This document shows, one piece after another, positions 37,258 to 46,504 of a stretch of 64,000 bases of DNA (position 1 is the stretch's first letter; each line of letters begins with the position of its first letter). The position numbers were made by a program, and so were the translations under genes. The DNA is from an uncultured Lentisphaerota bacterium (lineage in GTDB: Bacteria; Verrucomicrobiota; Kiritimatiellia; CAIQIC01). Where the stretch lies: contig CAITZM010000013.1 in NCBI GenBank assembly GCA_903896925.1, positions 1 to 64,000 on the forward strand, written 5' to 3'. The notes beneath the pieces were generated by a model that was not told the origin of the DNA, did no database searches, and saw nothing but the letters and a program-made list of their open reading frames with translations.

Positions 37258-37410
37258 CAATCTCGCGTGAAAATCTTCGGCAGGATTGTAAGGGCCTCGG
37301 CAAAGATAGCGAGTGTTTTCATGACGAGGGCGAACCCTGCCCCTCTGCGGATCACTTTTTCGGCAGCAGGTCATTTTTGCCCACAGCCTAATAGAGATAG
37401 GCAACAACCG

Positions 37411-37727
37411 GCCCATCGCGCTTGGCACCATCGCCGCGCAGGGCGATCTCGAGGACGAGAAGTTTGCCGGATACATCATCATCGTCGGTGAGCTGGCGAA
37501 GAGCGGACAGGTGCGCCGCGGGCCACGCGCTGCCCGTGCCGGAGGAGACCGCCGACGAGGCCGCCGTGGTCGAGGGGCTGCGCGTGGTGCCGGTCAAGAC
37601 CCTGCGGCAGGCGGCGGATTTCCTCGCCGGCAAGGTGGCGGTTGCGTCCCGCCACATCGCCATCGGCAAGGTGTTTGAAGCGGGCAGCAGCTATGAGGCG
37701 GATGGCTGTGACTTCAAGGGTCAGGAA
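37411..37727 (+). pseudogene. Decayed internal fragment of comM
   Basis: This stretch matches codons about 82-200 of the intact comM gene at 44211-44565, in the same orientation and over its whole length. It has a three-base ATC insertion near 37475 and a 41-base deletion near 37518. The deletion lies between two GCGCCGCG direct repeats of the intact gene, as expected for replication slippage, and shifts the frame. No start or ATPase domain remains. It lies between the Sel1 gene and lpxD in the 672-bp spacer 37258-37929, whose other parts hold nothing recognisable apart from the lpxD ribosome site. Confidence 0.9.
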
Positions 37728-37929
37728 AGACTGCGGATGCCGGACAATCGGGCTCGCTGGGAAGCTGAGTGAATCTGCGCTTGACTCCCAGCCGCGCGAC
37801 AGGAAAATGCATCCATGTTTTTTTGGAGGCAGGTTACGGAAGCAATACGGCTCGTCCCTGGTGGGCGCGCCCCAACCGTTGCTTGCCTGGATAACAGCAA
37901 CAGCCGTCCTCACCTGGGAGGTTTTTACC

Positions 37930-38952
37930 ATGGAGCCATCGCGTAAGTCGTATGCCCTTGAGGCCATCGCCCGGCAGCTTTCCGGGACGATCGTTGGCGA
38001 TGCGACGCTGGTCATCACCGGCATCGAGCAAATCGAGATCGCGGAGCCGGGGCAACTCACCTTTGTCGGTGGAAAAAAGTATGTGCCGCTGTGGGAGCAA
38101 TCCCGGGCCTCGGCGGCCTTGGTCAGCGAAGGTCTGGTCGTGGAGCCCGGTCCGGGGCGGGCGCTGATCCGCGTGCACAACGCCGATCTGGCCATGGCCG
38201 AAGTGTTGGCGCTGTTTGAGCCGCCCGCGCCGGTGGCGGCCACGGGTGTTCATCCAACCGCGACCGTGGATGCCACGGCCACCTTGGGTGCGGGCGTCAC
38301 GATTGGGGCCGGCTGCTTTGTCGGGGCCGGCGTCCAGATTGGGGCGGGCACCAAACTTTATCCGCACGTCACCATCCTGGATGAAACCCGGATCGGTGCG
38401 CAATGCATCCTCTGGCCCGGCGTGGTGATTCGCGACCGCTGCGTCGTCGGCAACGGCTGCATTTTGCATCCCAATGTCTCGATTGGGGCGGATGGATTTG
38501 GCTACCGCCCGGCCGCGGATGGCCGCAGCCTGGTGAAGATTCCGCAGATCGGGACCGTCACGCTCGGCGATGCCGTGGAGATCGGCGCGAACAGCTGCGT
38601 GGACCGCGGCAAGTTCAGCGCCACCACCATCGGGGCCGGCACCAAGATCGACAACCTCGTGCAGATTGGCCATAACTGCCGGATCGGGCGCAGCTGCGTG
38701 ATCGCCGCCTGCACGGGTGTGGCCGGGTCGGTGACGATGGGTGACGGGGTGATGGTCGGCGGCTGTGTGGCGCTCCGGGACCACATCACGATTGGCGCCG
38801 GGGCGCGGATCGGTGGCGGGGCGGGGGTGATGGCGGATGTGGCCGCCGGCAAAACGGTGCTCGGCGCCCCGGCCGACGATTACCTCCAGGCCATGCGTCA
38901 ATTTGCCGCGCTGAAAAAACTGCCCGACCTGATCAAACACCTGAAGCTGTAA
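37930..38952 (+). CDS. lpxD: UDP-3-O-acylglucosamine N-acyltransferase
   Basis: A 340-residue protein of normal LpxD length. The ATG at 37930 has GGGAGG seven bases upstream; the frame upstream is read-through of the comM fragment. The N-terminal uridine-binding domain (1-100) has GIEQIEIAEPGQLTFVGGKKY. The left-handed beta-helix of hexapeptide repeats (about 108-315) contains the LpxD signature IGADGFGY followed by IPQIGTV, and DNLVQIGHNC with the catalytic histidine. A short helical C-terminus ends in LPDLIKHLKL. It adds the second 3-hydroxyacyl chain in lipid A synthesis, so the organism makes an LPS-type outer membrane. No other lpx gene is nearby, unlike the usual bamA-lpxD-fabZ cluster; many non-proteobacteria scatter these genes. 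Confidence 0.93.
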   Translation: MEPSRKSYALEAIARQLSGTIVGDATLVITGIEQIEIAEPGQLTFVGGKKYVPLWEQSRASAALVSEGLVVEPGPGRALIRVHNADLAMAEVLALFEPPAPVAATGVHPTATVDATATLGAGVTIGAGCFVGAGVQIGAGTKLYPHVTILDETRIGAQCILWPGVVIRDRCVVGNGCILHPNVSIGADGFGYRPAADGRSLVKIPQIGTVTLGDAVEIGANSCVDRGKFSATTIGAGTKIDNLVQIGHNCRIGRSCVIAACTGVAGSVTMGDGVMVGGCVALRDHITIGAGARIGGGAGVMADVAAGKTVLGAPADDYLQAMRQFAALKKLPDLIKHLKL

Positions 38953-39491
38953 CGACCGGCCGACCTCGGTGGGCGCCCTTCTGCTCCAAGCTGTGTGACT
39001 GAGAGCGCGCGGGGCTGGGGTGGGGCAGCGCTTCCCGCGAAACTGTTTGCCACAAGGTGTGCCGGTTTGGCCCGGGGGGCGGCAGGCCAGGCGCGCTAGC
39101 TTCCAACTGTAGCATGGTGCCCGAACGGGCCGGGATCTGTTGGCCAAGCAGGTAGAATTTTTGAACGTCGAGCCCTGACACCTCTGGTTCCCGCCTCCGG
39201 ATATCCAGCTTGAGCTCAGACGCAAAAGTTATAAGTTCGGCTGTGACTCCGGAGGCTCCCTCTGGCGGAATCCAGGGAGGGCCATCTGGCTGACTGCAAC
39301 ACATTGATTGGCGAAATTTGTACCCCGCTCATGACGGCCCAAGAGCCCTTGCGGGGAATGAACATAATGGGTGGTGATTGTTCCCGGCGCTGACTCAGAT
39401 TGTTTAAAAGTCACGTCTGGCAGCGGAATCGTGGTGGGCATCGTGGGCAGCTTGATTTTTATTACCAAACAAGCGCATACTAACAACCGAC
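38953..39491. other. Spacer left of the restriction island, with left flank repeat
   Basis: No gene seen. The last 230 bases (39261-39420) hold the left copy of a diverged direct repeat whose partner lies just right of the McrBC genes; the first 300 bases hold nothing I recognise. Confidence 0.6.
39261..39420. repeat. Left flank direct repeat of the McrBC island
   Basis: Shares ordered blocks with 43479-43657: CTGGCGGAATCCAGGGAGGGCCATC (one block, 26 of about 32 bases alike), AATGGGTGGTGATTGTTCCC (17 of 20) and GTCACGTCT (9 of 9). The second block is embedded in a GGGAA..TTCCC inverted repeat. Block order and orientation are the same on both sides. Confidence 0.7.
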
Positions 39492-40793
39492 ATGAGACCG
39501 ATCTCCGTCTTCGAGCACACGACCATCAGCGCCCCGCCAACGGATGCTGAAAGGCGCATTCTTGAATCGCTGTGTCGCCGTGAACGAAAACAAATGTTTG
39601 AATTCGGGTTGCATCAAGTCAAGACCACATCGTACGTCGGCGTAGTTCAGTTGCCAGACCGCACACTTCAAATCCTCCCGAAAATGTACCGGGAGGATGA
39701 GACGAAGGAAGTTGAGGCCACGGCTAACCTGCTTTTCCTGCTAAGCTACACGCGCAAGTTGGAGATCACTGAACCAGAAATTGCCCGACTCACAGAGCAG
39801 CGTACGTCGTTGCCAGAAATCCTCTACTGGATTTTTGCCCATCGGCTTTGGGATGCTGTGCGACGGGAAGTGTTACGTGGGTATGTGACCATCGAAGATC
39901 GGCTCGAAGTATTGAAAGGTCGCTGGCTCATCACCGCTCAAGCGCGGCGTCCCGACGGCTGGAGGCGTGACCGATTCGATATGGCCTTTGACGAGTTCAC
40001 TGAGGACAATCTGCCCAACCGGCTATTCAAGGCAACCGTGGCGCGTCTATCCCGCTGTGCCAAGTGCTCGGACACTCTGTCAAAGCTCACCCAACTTAAC
40101 AGCGTATTTGCTGACGTTGCCGACCACACGCCGCGTCTACAAGATTTCGATGCGGCCAACCACTGGATGGTCAGTCATCGAAGCCACTCTGGTGCCAGCC
40201 ATATCTACCAACCATTGTTGAATCTGACGCGATTGTTTCTTATCGGTGCAGGCCCGCAACCCAGCCCCGGTCAACTCGATACTTTTGCCTTCATGTTCGA
40301 CATGAACCAACTGTTCGAGGAATTCATCGCCGAGTTCATCCACCGCGAGATGCGTGATATGTGGCATTCGCGCGAATGGATGTTTCATGCGCAGAGCGGC
40401 AATCGGTATCTGCTCAGCGATGAACAAGGTCGTGATTGCTTCAAGCTAGTCCCTGATATTCGATTCGCGTCCGCCGACGGCACCTGCCTTGTAATTGTGG
40501 ACACAAAATATAAACTGCTCGGCGTAGATGACTCCAAGACCAGCATTGCCGAGGCTGATGTTTACCAGATGTTCGCCTACAAGGAGCGTTACCGGTGTCC
40601 GCGCGTGATCTTGCTCTACCCGCAAGGTTCACGGAGAATTGCCCGCGACTTTAGTGCCGATGCCGACTCACCACCGTGGCTGGAAGTGCGAACAGTGGAT
40701 TTGCGCACGGATTTGATAGGAGGGCGGGCGGATCTGCGAAAGGATTTGTCAGAGACATTGTTCGCCTTGAACAACACGGAGATCACCATATGA
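39492..40793 (+). CDS. McrC-like nuclease subunit of an McrBC-type restriction system
   Basis: A 433-residue protein. The N-terminal region has VKTTSYVGVVQLPDRTLQILPKMY (about 43-66), the beta-rich McrC domain that contacts McrB. The C-terminal PD-(D/E)xK nuclease core reads LVPDIRFAS (D322), LVIVDTKYK (D337, K339) and VYQMFAY (Q359), so it should be active. McrBC systems cut DNA carrying modified cytosines, defending against modified phage or foreign DNA. The stop overlaps the next gene's ATG by four bases. Order mcrC-mcrB is the reverse of the classical E. coli operon. The ATG at 39492 lacks a Shine-Dalgarno. Both genes are visibly AT-richer than the surrounding chromosome, indicating transfer. 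Confidence 0.87.
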   Translation: MRPISVFEHTTISAPPTDAERRILESLCRRERKQMFEFGLHQVKTTSYVGVVQLPDRTLQILPKMYREDETKEVEATANLLFLLSYTRKLEITEPEIARLTEQRTSLPEILYWIFAHRLWDAVRREVLRGYVTIEDRLEVLKGRWLITAQARRPDGWRRDRFDMAFDEFTEDNLPNRLFKATVARLSRCAKCSDTLSKLTQLNSVFADVADHTPRLQDFDAANHWMVSHRSHSGASHIYQPLLNLTRLFLIGAGPQPSPGQLDTFAFMFDMNQLFEEFIAEFIHREMRDMWHSREWMFHAQSGNRYLLSDEQGRDCFKLVPDIRFASADGTCLVIVDTKYKLLGVDDSKTSIAEADVYQMFAYKERYRCPRVILLYPQGSRRIARDFSADADSPPWLEVRTVDLRTDLIGGRADLRKDLSETLFALNNTEITI

Positions 40794-43387
40794 ACGATCA
40801 ACAAATAATCGAAAGCATCCTTGAAAAGATCAAGGATGAGTCCGAGTGGGGTGTCGACATCGATAAATATTTGGGGGAATTTTCAGGACTGACATCTGGT
40901 GCGGTGCAGCAGTTGCCTGATGACGTCTTGTATAGGTTATGGACTGCGAGCCGTTTTGCTGAAACCGGTACTCCAAACCAACCGCGTCCGAAGAATCCGG
41001 AGCAATGGAAATGCTTGCGAAAGATGACTGCGTTGTTAGCCGGCCACAACTTGCCGCTGGGAGACAGATTCCGTGCGGCTTATGAAAAAGGGCAACAGGG
41101 GTTTGGTAAACCCTACATGCAACCGCCAATTGTCCTTCGGACGCTGCTAATCCTTGAAGGTGGCAAGTACGGCACGATTGCCACGAAAATCCACACGAAT
41201 CGGTTGTTGCAATGGGCGAGCCGACCCGCAATGGATTTTGCAAATGCACAATCCATCACTGATGGGCTGCAAGCCGTGTCCGACGTGATGTCGACATGGG
41301 GCACGAAACTCGGTCTGGCCGCTCTCCATGATACAGCCAGAATTCCTTGGTACCTCTGTGAGACTATTGAAATGTCAGATACACCGACAGAAGACGACAT
41401 TGAGACCAATAGCAACGTGGACGATGCACGCGAAGCCATTGAGAGAATCCTCACCGATGAGAAGGTGCGCAAAGCCTGCTTATCGCTTCTCGCTGATTCC
41501 ATTATCAGCGCCCAAAAAGCAGGAGGTTCTGCTTGGGTGCTAACACTGAGAAAGGACAGACGCTGCATCACACTGAATGTCGGACACCGTTTGACATTTC
41601 GATTTCAACGCAAAGACGGGAAAGGCATTGCCTCCATCAATCTCGACCCTGAATCAATGAAGGCCATTCCCGCGACTATGCGTAAGGAAATCGATGCTTA
41701 TCCTAACCCTTGGCCGGACTGGACGGGATATGAACCAAGAAGGATTCCGGTTGAGAAGCTAGCGGTGGTATTCCCTATTGTAAGAGACGCACATAACCAG
41801 ATGATTGAAAAAGCTGCCGCACTCAAGCAGGGAGCGCCTACAAGGAAATACCATTCCTCTGCACTGATTTGTTACTTGCGGTCGTACTTAAATCGTCCCG
41901 AAATTCCTGACCCAGATTATATCGTCACCTCTGAAGCAAAAGAAACCGCCGCATCCGCACCGCATGCTGATGTGAAGCATAGTTTGAACTGGATTTACTT
42001 TGGCCCGCCCGGGACTGGTAAGACGTGGTCAGCTTTGCACGAGGCACGGCAATTGTTGCTGATGAAAAATGGCTGGGTGAACGAGGCCACACGATACTCG
42101 GAATTGCAAGACAAATGGGACGCCGAAAGCATCGTAGAGCGCCAGCAATTGACTGCGCTTCTCGAAGGGACGGGCGAACAGAAAGAGAGCCGGTATTGGT
42201 GGGTCACGACAAGTCCATCAATCTGGAAATGGGACACGCTGTTCAAAAATGGTTCGGAGCCATTCAGGCGTGGTCGAATCCAAGCCAATTACGAGGAAAT
42301 AGAGGTCGGTGATATTGTCTTCGGTTACACCGCTACGCCGCAAAAGGAACTTACAGTGATCGCGCGTGTGGGACGGCTCTTGGATGGAGCCGAGGGGCAG
42401 ACTTTTGAACTCCAGCCGGTCCAACTCATTTCTGTGCCTCTCGCTTGGGCGGAACTGAAAGAAAACCCGGTTCTAAAGAATTCGGAGCCGGTCAGGAACG
42501 GGGCGCGCGGCACATTGTTTAAATTGGAGGGACCAGAGGCAGCAGAGTTGCAGCGTCTTCTGAAGACTAAGGGCAACGATCTAAAGATCAGCATCAAAGC
42601 CAGCCCGCGTTATATCGAGTTCGTGACCTTCCACCAATCTTACAGCTACGAGGATTTTGTCGAAGGGTTGAGGCCGGTGACGGATGCAGCGGGGAATGTG
42701 CGATACGAGGTCAAGCCGGGCGTGTTCAAGCGGCTGTGTAACCGAGCACAGCAAGACCCCATGCACACCTACGCACTGGTGATTGACGAGATCAACCGGG
42801 GGAATATCTCGAAGATTTTTGGTGAACTCATCACATTGATCGAACCCGATAAACGCTTGGGCGCGGCCAACCAGATCACAGTGACACTGCCATATTCCCC
42901 TCCATTGGAGGCCGAGTTTGGCGTACCGTCGAACTTGCTCATCATCGGCACGATGAACACGGCTGACCGGTCAATTGCCTTGCTGGATGTCGCATTGCGG
43001 CGGCGCTTCACATTTGTGGAGGTGATGCCGAAGCCGGAACTGCTCGATGAGATGGCCGGCGTTCCATTGGGAAAGTTGTTGACTGTAATAAACCGGAAAC
43101 TGGAGGCTTTTCTCGATCGCGATCATCAAATCGGTCACAGTTATCTAATGGGCTTGAAGAGCGTCGGTGATCTTCGGTTCGCATGGGACTACAAGATTGT
43201 TCCGCTGATGCAGGAGTATTTCTACGGGGACGGCGACAAGTTGATGGCTGTGGTGGGCACAGAGTTCATCGGAAAGGAAAACATTCCCCTAGCGGATGAT
43301 TCGGAAACGCGTGCTATTTACCGGCTGAAGAAATTTGATTCGGATACCGCGTTTGTTCAGGCATTGAGCGCGGTTATGAATTATTAG
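40790..43387 (+). CDS. McrB-like AAA+ GTPase with an internal EVE domain
   Basis: An 865-residue protein from the ATG at 40790, coupled to mcrC. Residues 1-390 form an N-terminal region I do not recognise; in McrB proteins this part reads the DNA modification. The motor has Walker A GPPGTGKT (405-412), the McrB block FVTFHQSYSYEDFVEG (611-626), Walker B YALVIDEINRGN (661-672), the signature MNTADRS (722-728) and arginine finger ALRRRF. Between Walker A and FVTFHQ lies an EVE-like domain (about 466-597: RYWWVTTSPSIWKWD, EVGDIVFGYTATP), a PUA-fold reader of modified bases. McrB hexamers drive McrC cleavage by GTP hydrolysis. The EVE insertion suggests a second or relocated modification sensor. 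Confidence 0.88.
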   Translation: MNDQQIIESILEKIKDESEWGVDIDKYLGEFSGLTSGAVQQLPDDVLYRLWTASRFAETGTPNQPRPKNPEQWKCLRKMTALLAGHNLPLGDRFRAAYEKGQQGFGKPYMQPPIVLRTLLILEGGKYGTIATKIHTNRLLQWASRPAMDFANAQSITDGLQAVSDVMSTWGTKLGLAALHDTARIPWYLCETIEMSDTPTEDDIETNSNVDDAREAIERILTDEKVRKACLSLLADSIISAQKAGGSAWVLTLRKDRRCITLNVGHRLTFRFQRKDGKGIASINLDPESMKAIPATMRKEIDAYPNPWPDWTGYEPRRIPVEKLAVVFPIVRDAHNQMIEKAAALKQGAPTRKYHSSALICYLRSYLNRPEIPDPDYIVTSEAKETAASAPHADVKHSLNWIYFGPPGTGKTWSALHEARQLLLMKNGWVNEATRYSELQDKWDAESIVERQQLTALLEGTGEQKESRYWWVTTSPSIWKWDTLFKNGSEPFRRGRIQANYEEIEVGDIVFGYTATPQKELTVIARVGRLLDGAEGQTFELQPVQLISVPLAWAELKENPVLKNSEPVRNGARGTLFKLEGPEAAELQRLLKTKGNDLKISIKASPRYIEFVTFHQSYSYEDFVEGLRPVTDAAGNVRYEVKPGVFKRLCNRAQQDPMHTYALVIDEINRGNISKIFGELITLIEPDKRLGAANQITVTLPYSPPLEAEFGVPSNLLIIGTMNTADRSIALLDVALRRRFTFVEVMPKPELLDEMAGVPLGKLLTVINRKLEAFLDRDHQIGHSYLMGLKSVGDLRFAWDYKIVPLMQEYFYGDGDKLMAVVGTEFIGKENIPLADDSETRAIYRLKKFDSDTAFVQALSAVMNY

Positions 43388-43965
43388 TTTATGAGACTTC
43401 TGCGGCACAGTCCCGCAATCAGATGACGTTGACGATTTGGTCGCGGTTTGGACCATTTAACACCCCACACAACCACCCTGGCGGACTCCAGGGACGGCCA
43501 TCATGGCTTACGGAACCCTGGGTAAGCGTTGTTTTTTGACCCCGTAAAACGTCCCTGGGAGCCATTGCCGAGAGGGAACAGAATGGGTGGTTAGTGTTCC
43601 CTAGTTGGAGTCATGGCCAAACACATATTTTGAAGACCTAATAACGACAGTGTCACGTCTCGAGATGCGACATTTCACGATTGAAGTCATAGCAGGGGTC
43701 GAGCTTTGCCATCGGGCTGACTTCGGTTCTCGACGCAGGCCGTATGGCCGTATCCGTTTAGCAGATTGATCCCCGCATTTCAGTTTCTGCCGTACACTTC
43801 GGCTTCCGTCGGGCGCATCGTGATCGGCGTGCGGTTCTGCCGGATAAGTTGGCAGGGCGTGATGCGGCCCGCCCCGTTCGCGAGAATCTTAGCTTTTCGC
43901 GTTTGGATTGCCTTGACACTTCGCGGGCCAGCGTAAATCATAACCGCATCACGAGGGAGGGACTT
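43388..43965. other. Spacer between the restriction island and comM
   Basis: Beyond the right flank repeat, bases 43658-43950 hold no gene or repeat that I recognise. GGGAGG of the comM ribosome site stands at 43955-43960. Confidence 0.5.
43479..43657. repeat. Right flank direct repeat of the McrBC island
   Basis: Partner of 39261-39420. Contains CTGGCGGACTCCAGGGACGG, then GGGAACA-N14-TGTTCCC enclosing AATGGGTGG (about 43574-43602), then GTCACGTCT. It begins about 90 bases after the mcrB stop. Confidence 0.7.
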
Positions 43966-45498
43966 GTGCTGGCCAAGGTATTTGCAGGGGCGGTGTTTGG
44001 CGTGGACGCCTATGCCGTTGAGATCGAGGTCAACGCCGGGCACGGCGATCCCGACACCATCATCGTCGGGCTGCCCGACGTGGCGGTCAAGGAGAGCAAG
44101 GACCGGGTCAATACCGCGCTCGTCAACTCCGGCTTCGGCCTGCCGATGGGCCGCACGACGATCAACCTCGCGCCGGCCGACATCAAGAAGGAAGGCCCCA
44201 GCTTCGACCTGCCCATCGCGCTCGGCACCATCGCCGCGCAGGGCGATCTCGATGACGAGAAGTTTGCCGGCTACACCATCGTCGGCGAACTGGCGCTGAG
44301 CGGGCAGGTGCGCCGCGTCCGCGGCGTGCTGCCGATCGCCCTCATGGCGCGCGCCGCGGGCCACGCGCTGCTCGTGCCGGAGGAGAACGCCGACGAGGCC
44401 GCGGTGGTCGAGGGGCTGCGCGTGGTGCCGGTCAAGACCCTGCGGCAGGCGGCGGATTTTCTCGCCGGCAAGGTGGAGGTCGCGCCCTGCCACATCGACA
44501 TCGGCAAGGTGTTCGAGGCGAACAGCACCTACGAAGAGGATTTCTGCGACGTCAAGGGGCAGGAATCGGCAAAGCGCGCGATCGAGGTCGCGGTCGCCGG
44601 TGGCCACAATTTATTAGCGATCGGGCCGCCGGGCACCGGGAAGACGATGCTGGCCAAGCGCGTGCCGTCGATCCTGCCGCCGATGACGCTCGAGGAGGCG
44701 CTGGAGACGACGAAGATCCACAGCATTTCCGGGGCGCTCGCGCCGCACCAGGCGCTCGTTGCCCGCCGCCCGTTCCGCTCGCCGCACCACACGGTCTCCG
44801 ACGCCGGCCTGCTCGGCGGCGGCTCGCATCCGGTGCCGGGCGAGGTCAGCCTCGCGCACAACGGCGTGCTGTTCCTCGACGAGCTGCCGGAGTTCAACCG
44901 CAGCGCGCTGGAGATCCTGCGCCAGCCGCTGGAGGACGCGGTGGTCACCGTCGCACGCGTCGCGGCGAGCCTGACGTTCCCCTGCCAGTTCATGCTCGTG
45001 GCGGCGATGAACCCCTGTCCGTGCGGCTACTTCGGCGACCCGAAGCACGAGTGCCGCTGCTCGCCGCAGAACATCCAGCGCTACCGCAACCGCATCTCCG
45101 GCCCGCTGCTCGACCGCATCGACATCCACGTCGAGGTGCCCGCCGTCCGCTACCAGGAGCTGGCCTCGACCGCGCAGGGCGAGGGCTCCGCCGCGATCCG
45201 GGCCCGCGTCATCGGCGCGCGCCGGCTCCAGCAGGAGCGCTTCCGCGGCAGCGCGCGGGTGCACTGCAACGCCGCGATGCGCTCGCGCGAGCTGCACAAG
45301 CACTGCGCGCTCGGGGCCGACGCGCAGGAGTTGCTGCGCATGGCGATCACCGACCTCAACTTCAGCGCGCGGGCCTACGACCGCATCCTCAAGGTCGCCC
45401 GGACCATCGCCGACCTCGCCGCCGCGCCGCAGGTCGAGAGCGCGCACATCGCCGAGGCGATCCAGTACCGCTCGCTCGACCGGCAGTACTGGGCGTGA
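43966..45498 (+). CDS. comM: YifB/ComM family Mg-chelatase-like AAA+ ATPase
   Basis: A 510-residue protein of normal ComM length. The GTG at 43966 has GGGAGG five bases upstream and gives the canonical [13 protein letters not shown] start. The N-terminal Lon-protease-like domain (1-170) contains [14 protein letters not shown] and [14 protein letters not shown]. The AAA+ module has Walker [13 protein letters not shown] (218-229) and Walker [12 protein letters not shown], followed by the cysteine cluster [17 protein letters not shown] and the sensor [13 protein letters not shown]. ComM is a hexameric helicase that extends branch migration when transformed DNA is integrated, so natural uptake of DNA is possible in this organism. 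A decayed partial copy lies 6.8 kb upstream, across lpxD and the restriction island. Confidence 0.93.
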   Translation: MLAKVFAGAVFGVDAYAVEIEVNAGHGDPDTIIVGLPDVAVKESKDRVNTALVNSGFGLPMGRTTINLAPADIKKEGPSFDLPIALGTIAAQGDLDDEKFAGYTIVGELALSGQVRRVRGVLPIALMARAAGHALLVPEENADEAAVVEGLRVVPVKTLRQAADFLAGKVEVAPCHIDIGKVFEANSTYEEDFCDVKGQESAKRAIEVAVAGGHNLLAIGPPGTGKTMLAKRVPSILPPMTLEEALETTKIHSISGALAPHQALVARRPFRSPHHTVSDAGLLGGGSHPVPGEVSLAHNGVLFLDELPEFNRSALEILRQPLEDAVVTVARVAASLTFPCQFMLVAAMNPCPCGYFGDPKHECRCSPQNIQRYRNRISGPLLDRIDIHVEVPAVRYQELASTAQGEGSAAIRARVIGARRLQQERFRGSARVHCNAAMRSRELHKHCALGADAQELLRMAITDLNFSARAYDRILKVARTIADLAAAPQVESAHIAEAIQYRSLDRQYWA

Positions 45499-46003
45499 GG
45501 GCGACGATCTGGACCGTGAAATGGATGGGTGGAAGATAGAGTGGATGGAGCTTGCGCGGGGGATGACGGCGCGCGGAGTACTGGAGTGGTGGAGCGTTGG
45601 AATGTGCTGATAGCACCCTCACCCCGGCCCTCTCCCCTGAAGGGAGAGGGAGCCAACAGCGGCATCGCCCCGGCAACCACCAGTCTTTGTGGGCGGGGTT
45701 TTCCAACCCCGCGTTTCCGTTCGGGTGAGGCTCGCGGGGCTGGAAGCCCCGCCCACAAGGCGCTTTTTCAGGGCGAGGCGTCTGCGGTGAGCATTGCCTG
45801 CCCTGAGCTGGCGTCGAAGGGGCGAACCGTCATGCCGAGCCGCGCTGGTGTGGATTTCGCGCGCGGCTCTGTTGCTTGCATCACGCTTGCTCTTGTCGCG
45901 GCAACCCGGCGGGGCTCAGCACGGCTGGGTTGCCCGGGCGCAGTTGCGGTTTGGAAATGCGTTTGGGATTGAAAAACACGGCGGAATGCCCTATCGGTTG
46001 CGT
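45499..46003. other. 505-bp repeat-rich spacer, no gene
   Basis: Contains GGAGTGG-type word repeats (about 45519-45600), a CACCCTCACCCCGGCCCTCTC..GGGAGAGGG repeat (45614-45650) and a strong inverted repeat with arms 45687-45713 and 45733-45758 (TTGTGGGCGGGG..CCCCGCCCACAA). An open frame runs through to the acetyltransferase gene but its upstream part looks non-coding. Confidence 0.65.
45687..45758. repeat. Inverted repeat TTGTGGGCGGGG..CCCCGCCCACAA
   Basis: Each arm is itself a small hairpin (GGGGTTTTCCAACCCC and GGGGCTGGAAGCCCC). The outer GTGGGCGGG words also build the element at 61118-61199, which lies inside a gene. Confidence 0.85.
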
Positions 46004-46504
46004 ATGAAATCCAAGCCGTACAGCATTCGCAACGCCGGGTTCCACGACGTCTCCGGCATCTATAAGCTGATCAAGGGCAACCCGAACGAGCTGGTGCCGC
46101 GCTCGATGAACGACATCTCGCAGAACACCGACCGGTTTCTGATCGCCGAGGTGGCGGAGAAACTGGCGGGCATCGTGTCGTGGTCCATCCTGCCGGAGAT
46201 CGGCAAGGCGGAGCATCCCTCGGTGGAGATCAAATCGCTGTGCGTGAGCAAGGACGCGCGTGGGCTGGGTCTCGGCAAGGCGCTGGTGCTCGCGGCGATC
46301 AAGCGCATCCGCACCATGCAGCCGGAAGACATCATCGTCCTGACCTTCACCCCGGACTTCTTCGCCAAGCTCGGCTTCAAGGCGGTGCCGAAGGAAACGA
46401 TGATGCACAAGCTCTACACCGGCTGCCTGAACTGCTCGAAGTACGACTCGCCGTTCACCTGCCCGGAAGTCGCGATGATCATGGATCTCAGAAAGCATGG
46501 CTAA
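46004..46504 (+). CDS. GNAT N-acetyltransferase, ArgA-like (N-acetylglutamate synthase type)
   Basis: A 166-residue protein; I use the ATG at 46004 (MKSKPYSIRNAGFHDV). An ATG at 45986 would add six residues; neither has a good ribosome site. GNAT motif A is EIKSLCVSKDARGLGLGKALVLAAI, with the RGLGLGK acetyl-CoA pyrophosphate loop. Next comes VLTFTPDFFAKLGFKAV, and a C-terminal CLNCSKYDSPFTCPEVAMIMDL whose cysteines match the CxxC...C tail of short ArgA-type N-acetylglutamate synthases. Such enzymes acetylate glutamate in the first step of arginine synthesis. No other arg gene is next to it, but amino-acid genes (leuB type, asd) follow within 4 kb. Confidence in GNAT is high, in ArgA moderate. 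Confidence 0.8.
   Translation: MKSKPYSIRNAGFHDVSGIYKLIKGNPNELVPRSMNDISQNTDRFLIAEVAEKLAGIVSWSILPEIGKAEHPSVEIKSLCVSKDARGLGLGKALVLAAIKRIRTMQPEDIIVLTFTPDFFAKLGFKAVPKETMMHKLYTGCLNCSKYDSPFTCPEVAMIMDLRKHG

Noticed and set aside
37422-37772. A 116-residue plus-strand frame upstream of lpxD as a gene
   Set aside because: It is part of the frameshifted comM remnant: it begins out of frame and regains similarity only in its second half.
45529-45972. A 147-residue frame after comM
   Set aside because: It is made of repeat sequence (GGGAGAGGG and GTGGGCGGGG elements) and has no ribosome site or protein-like features.
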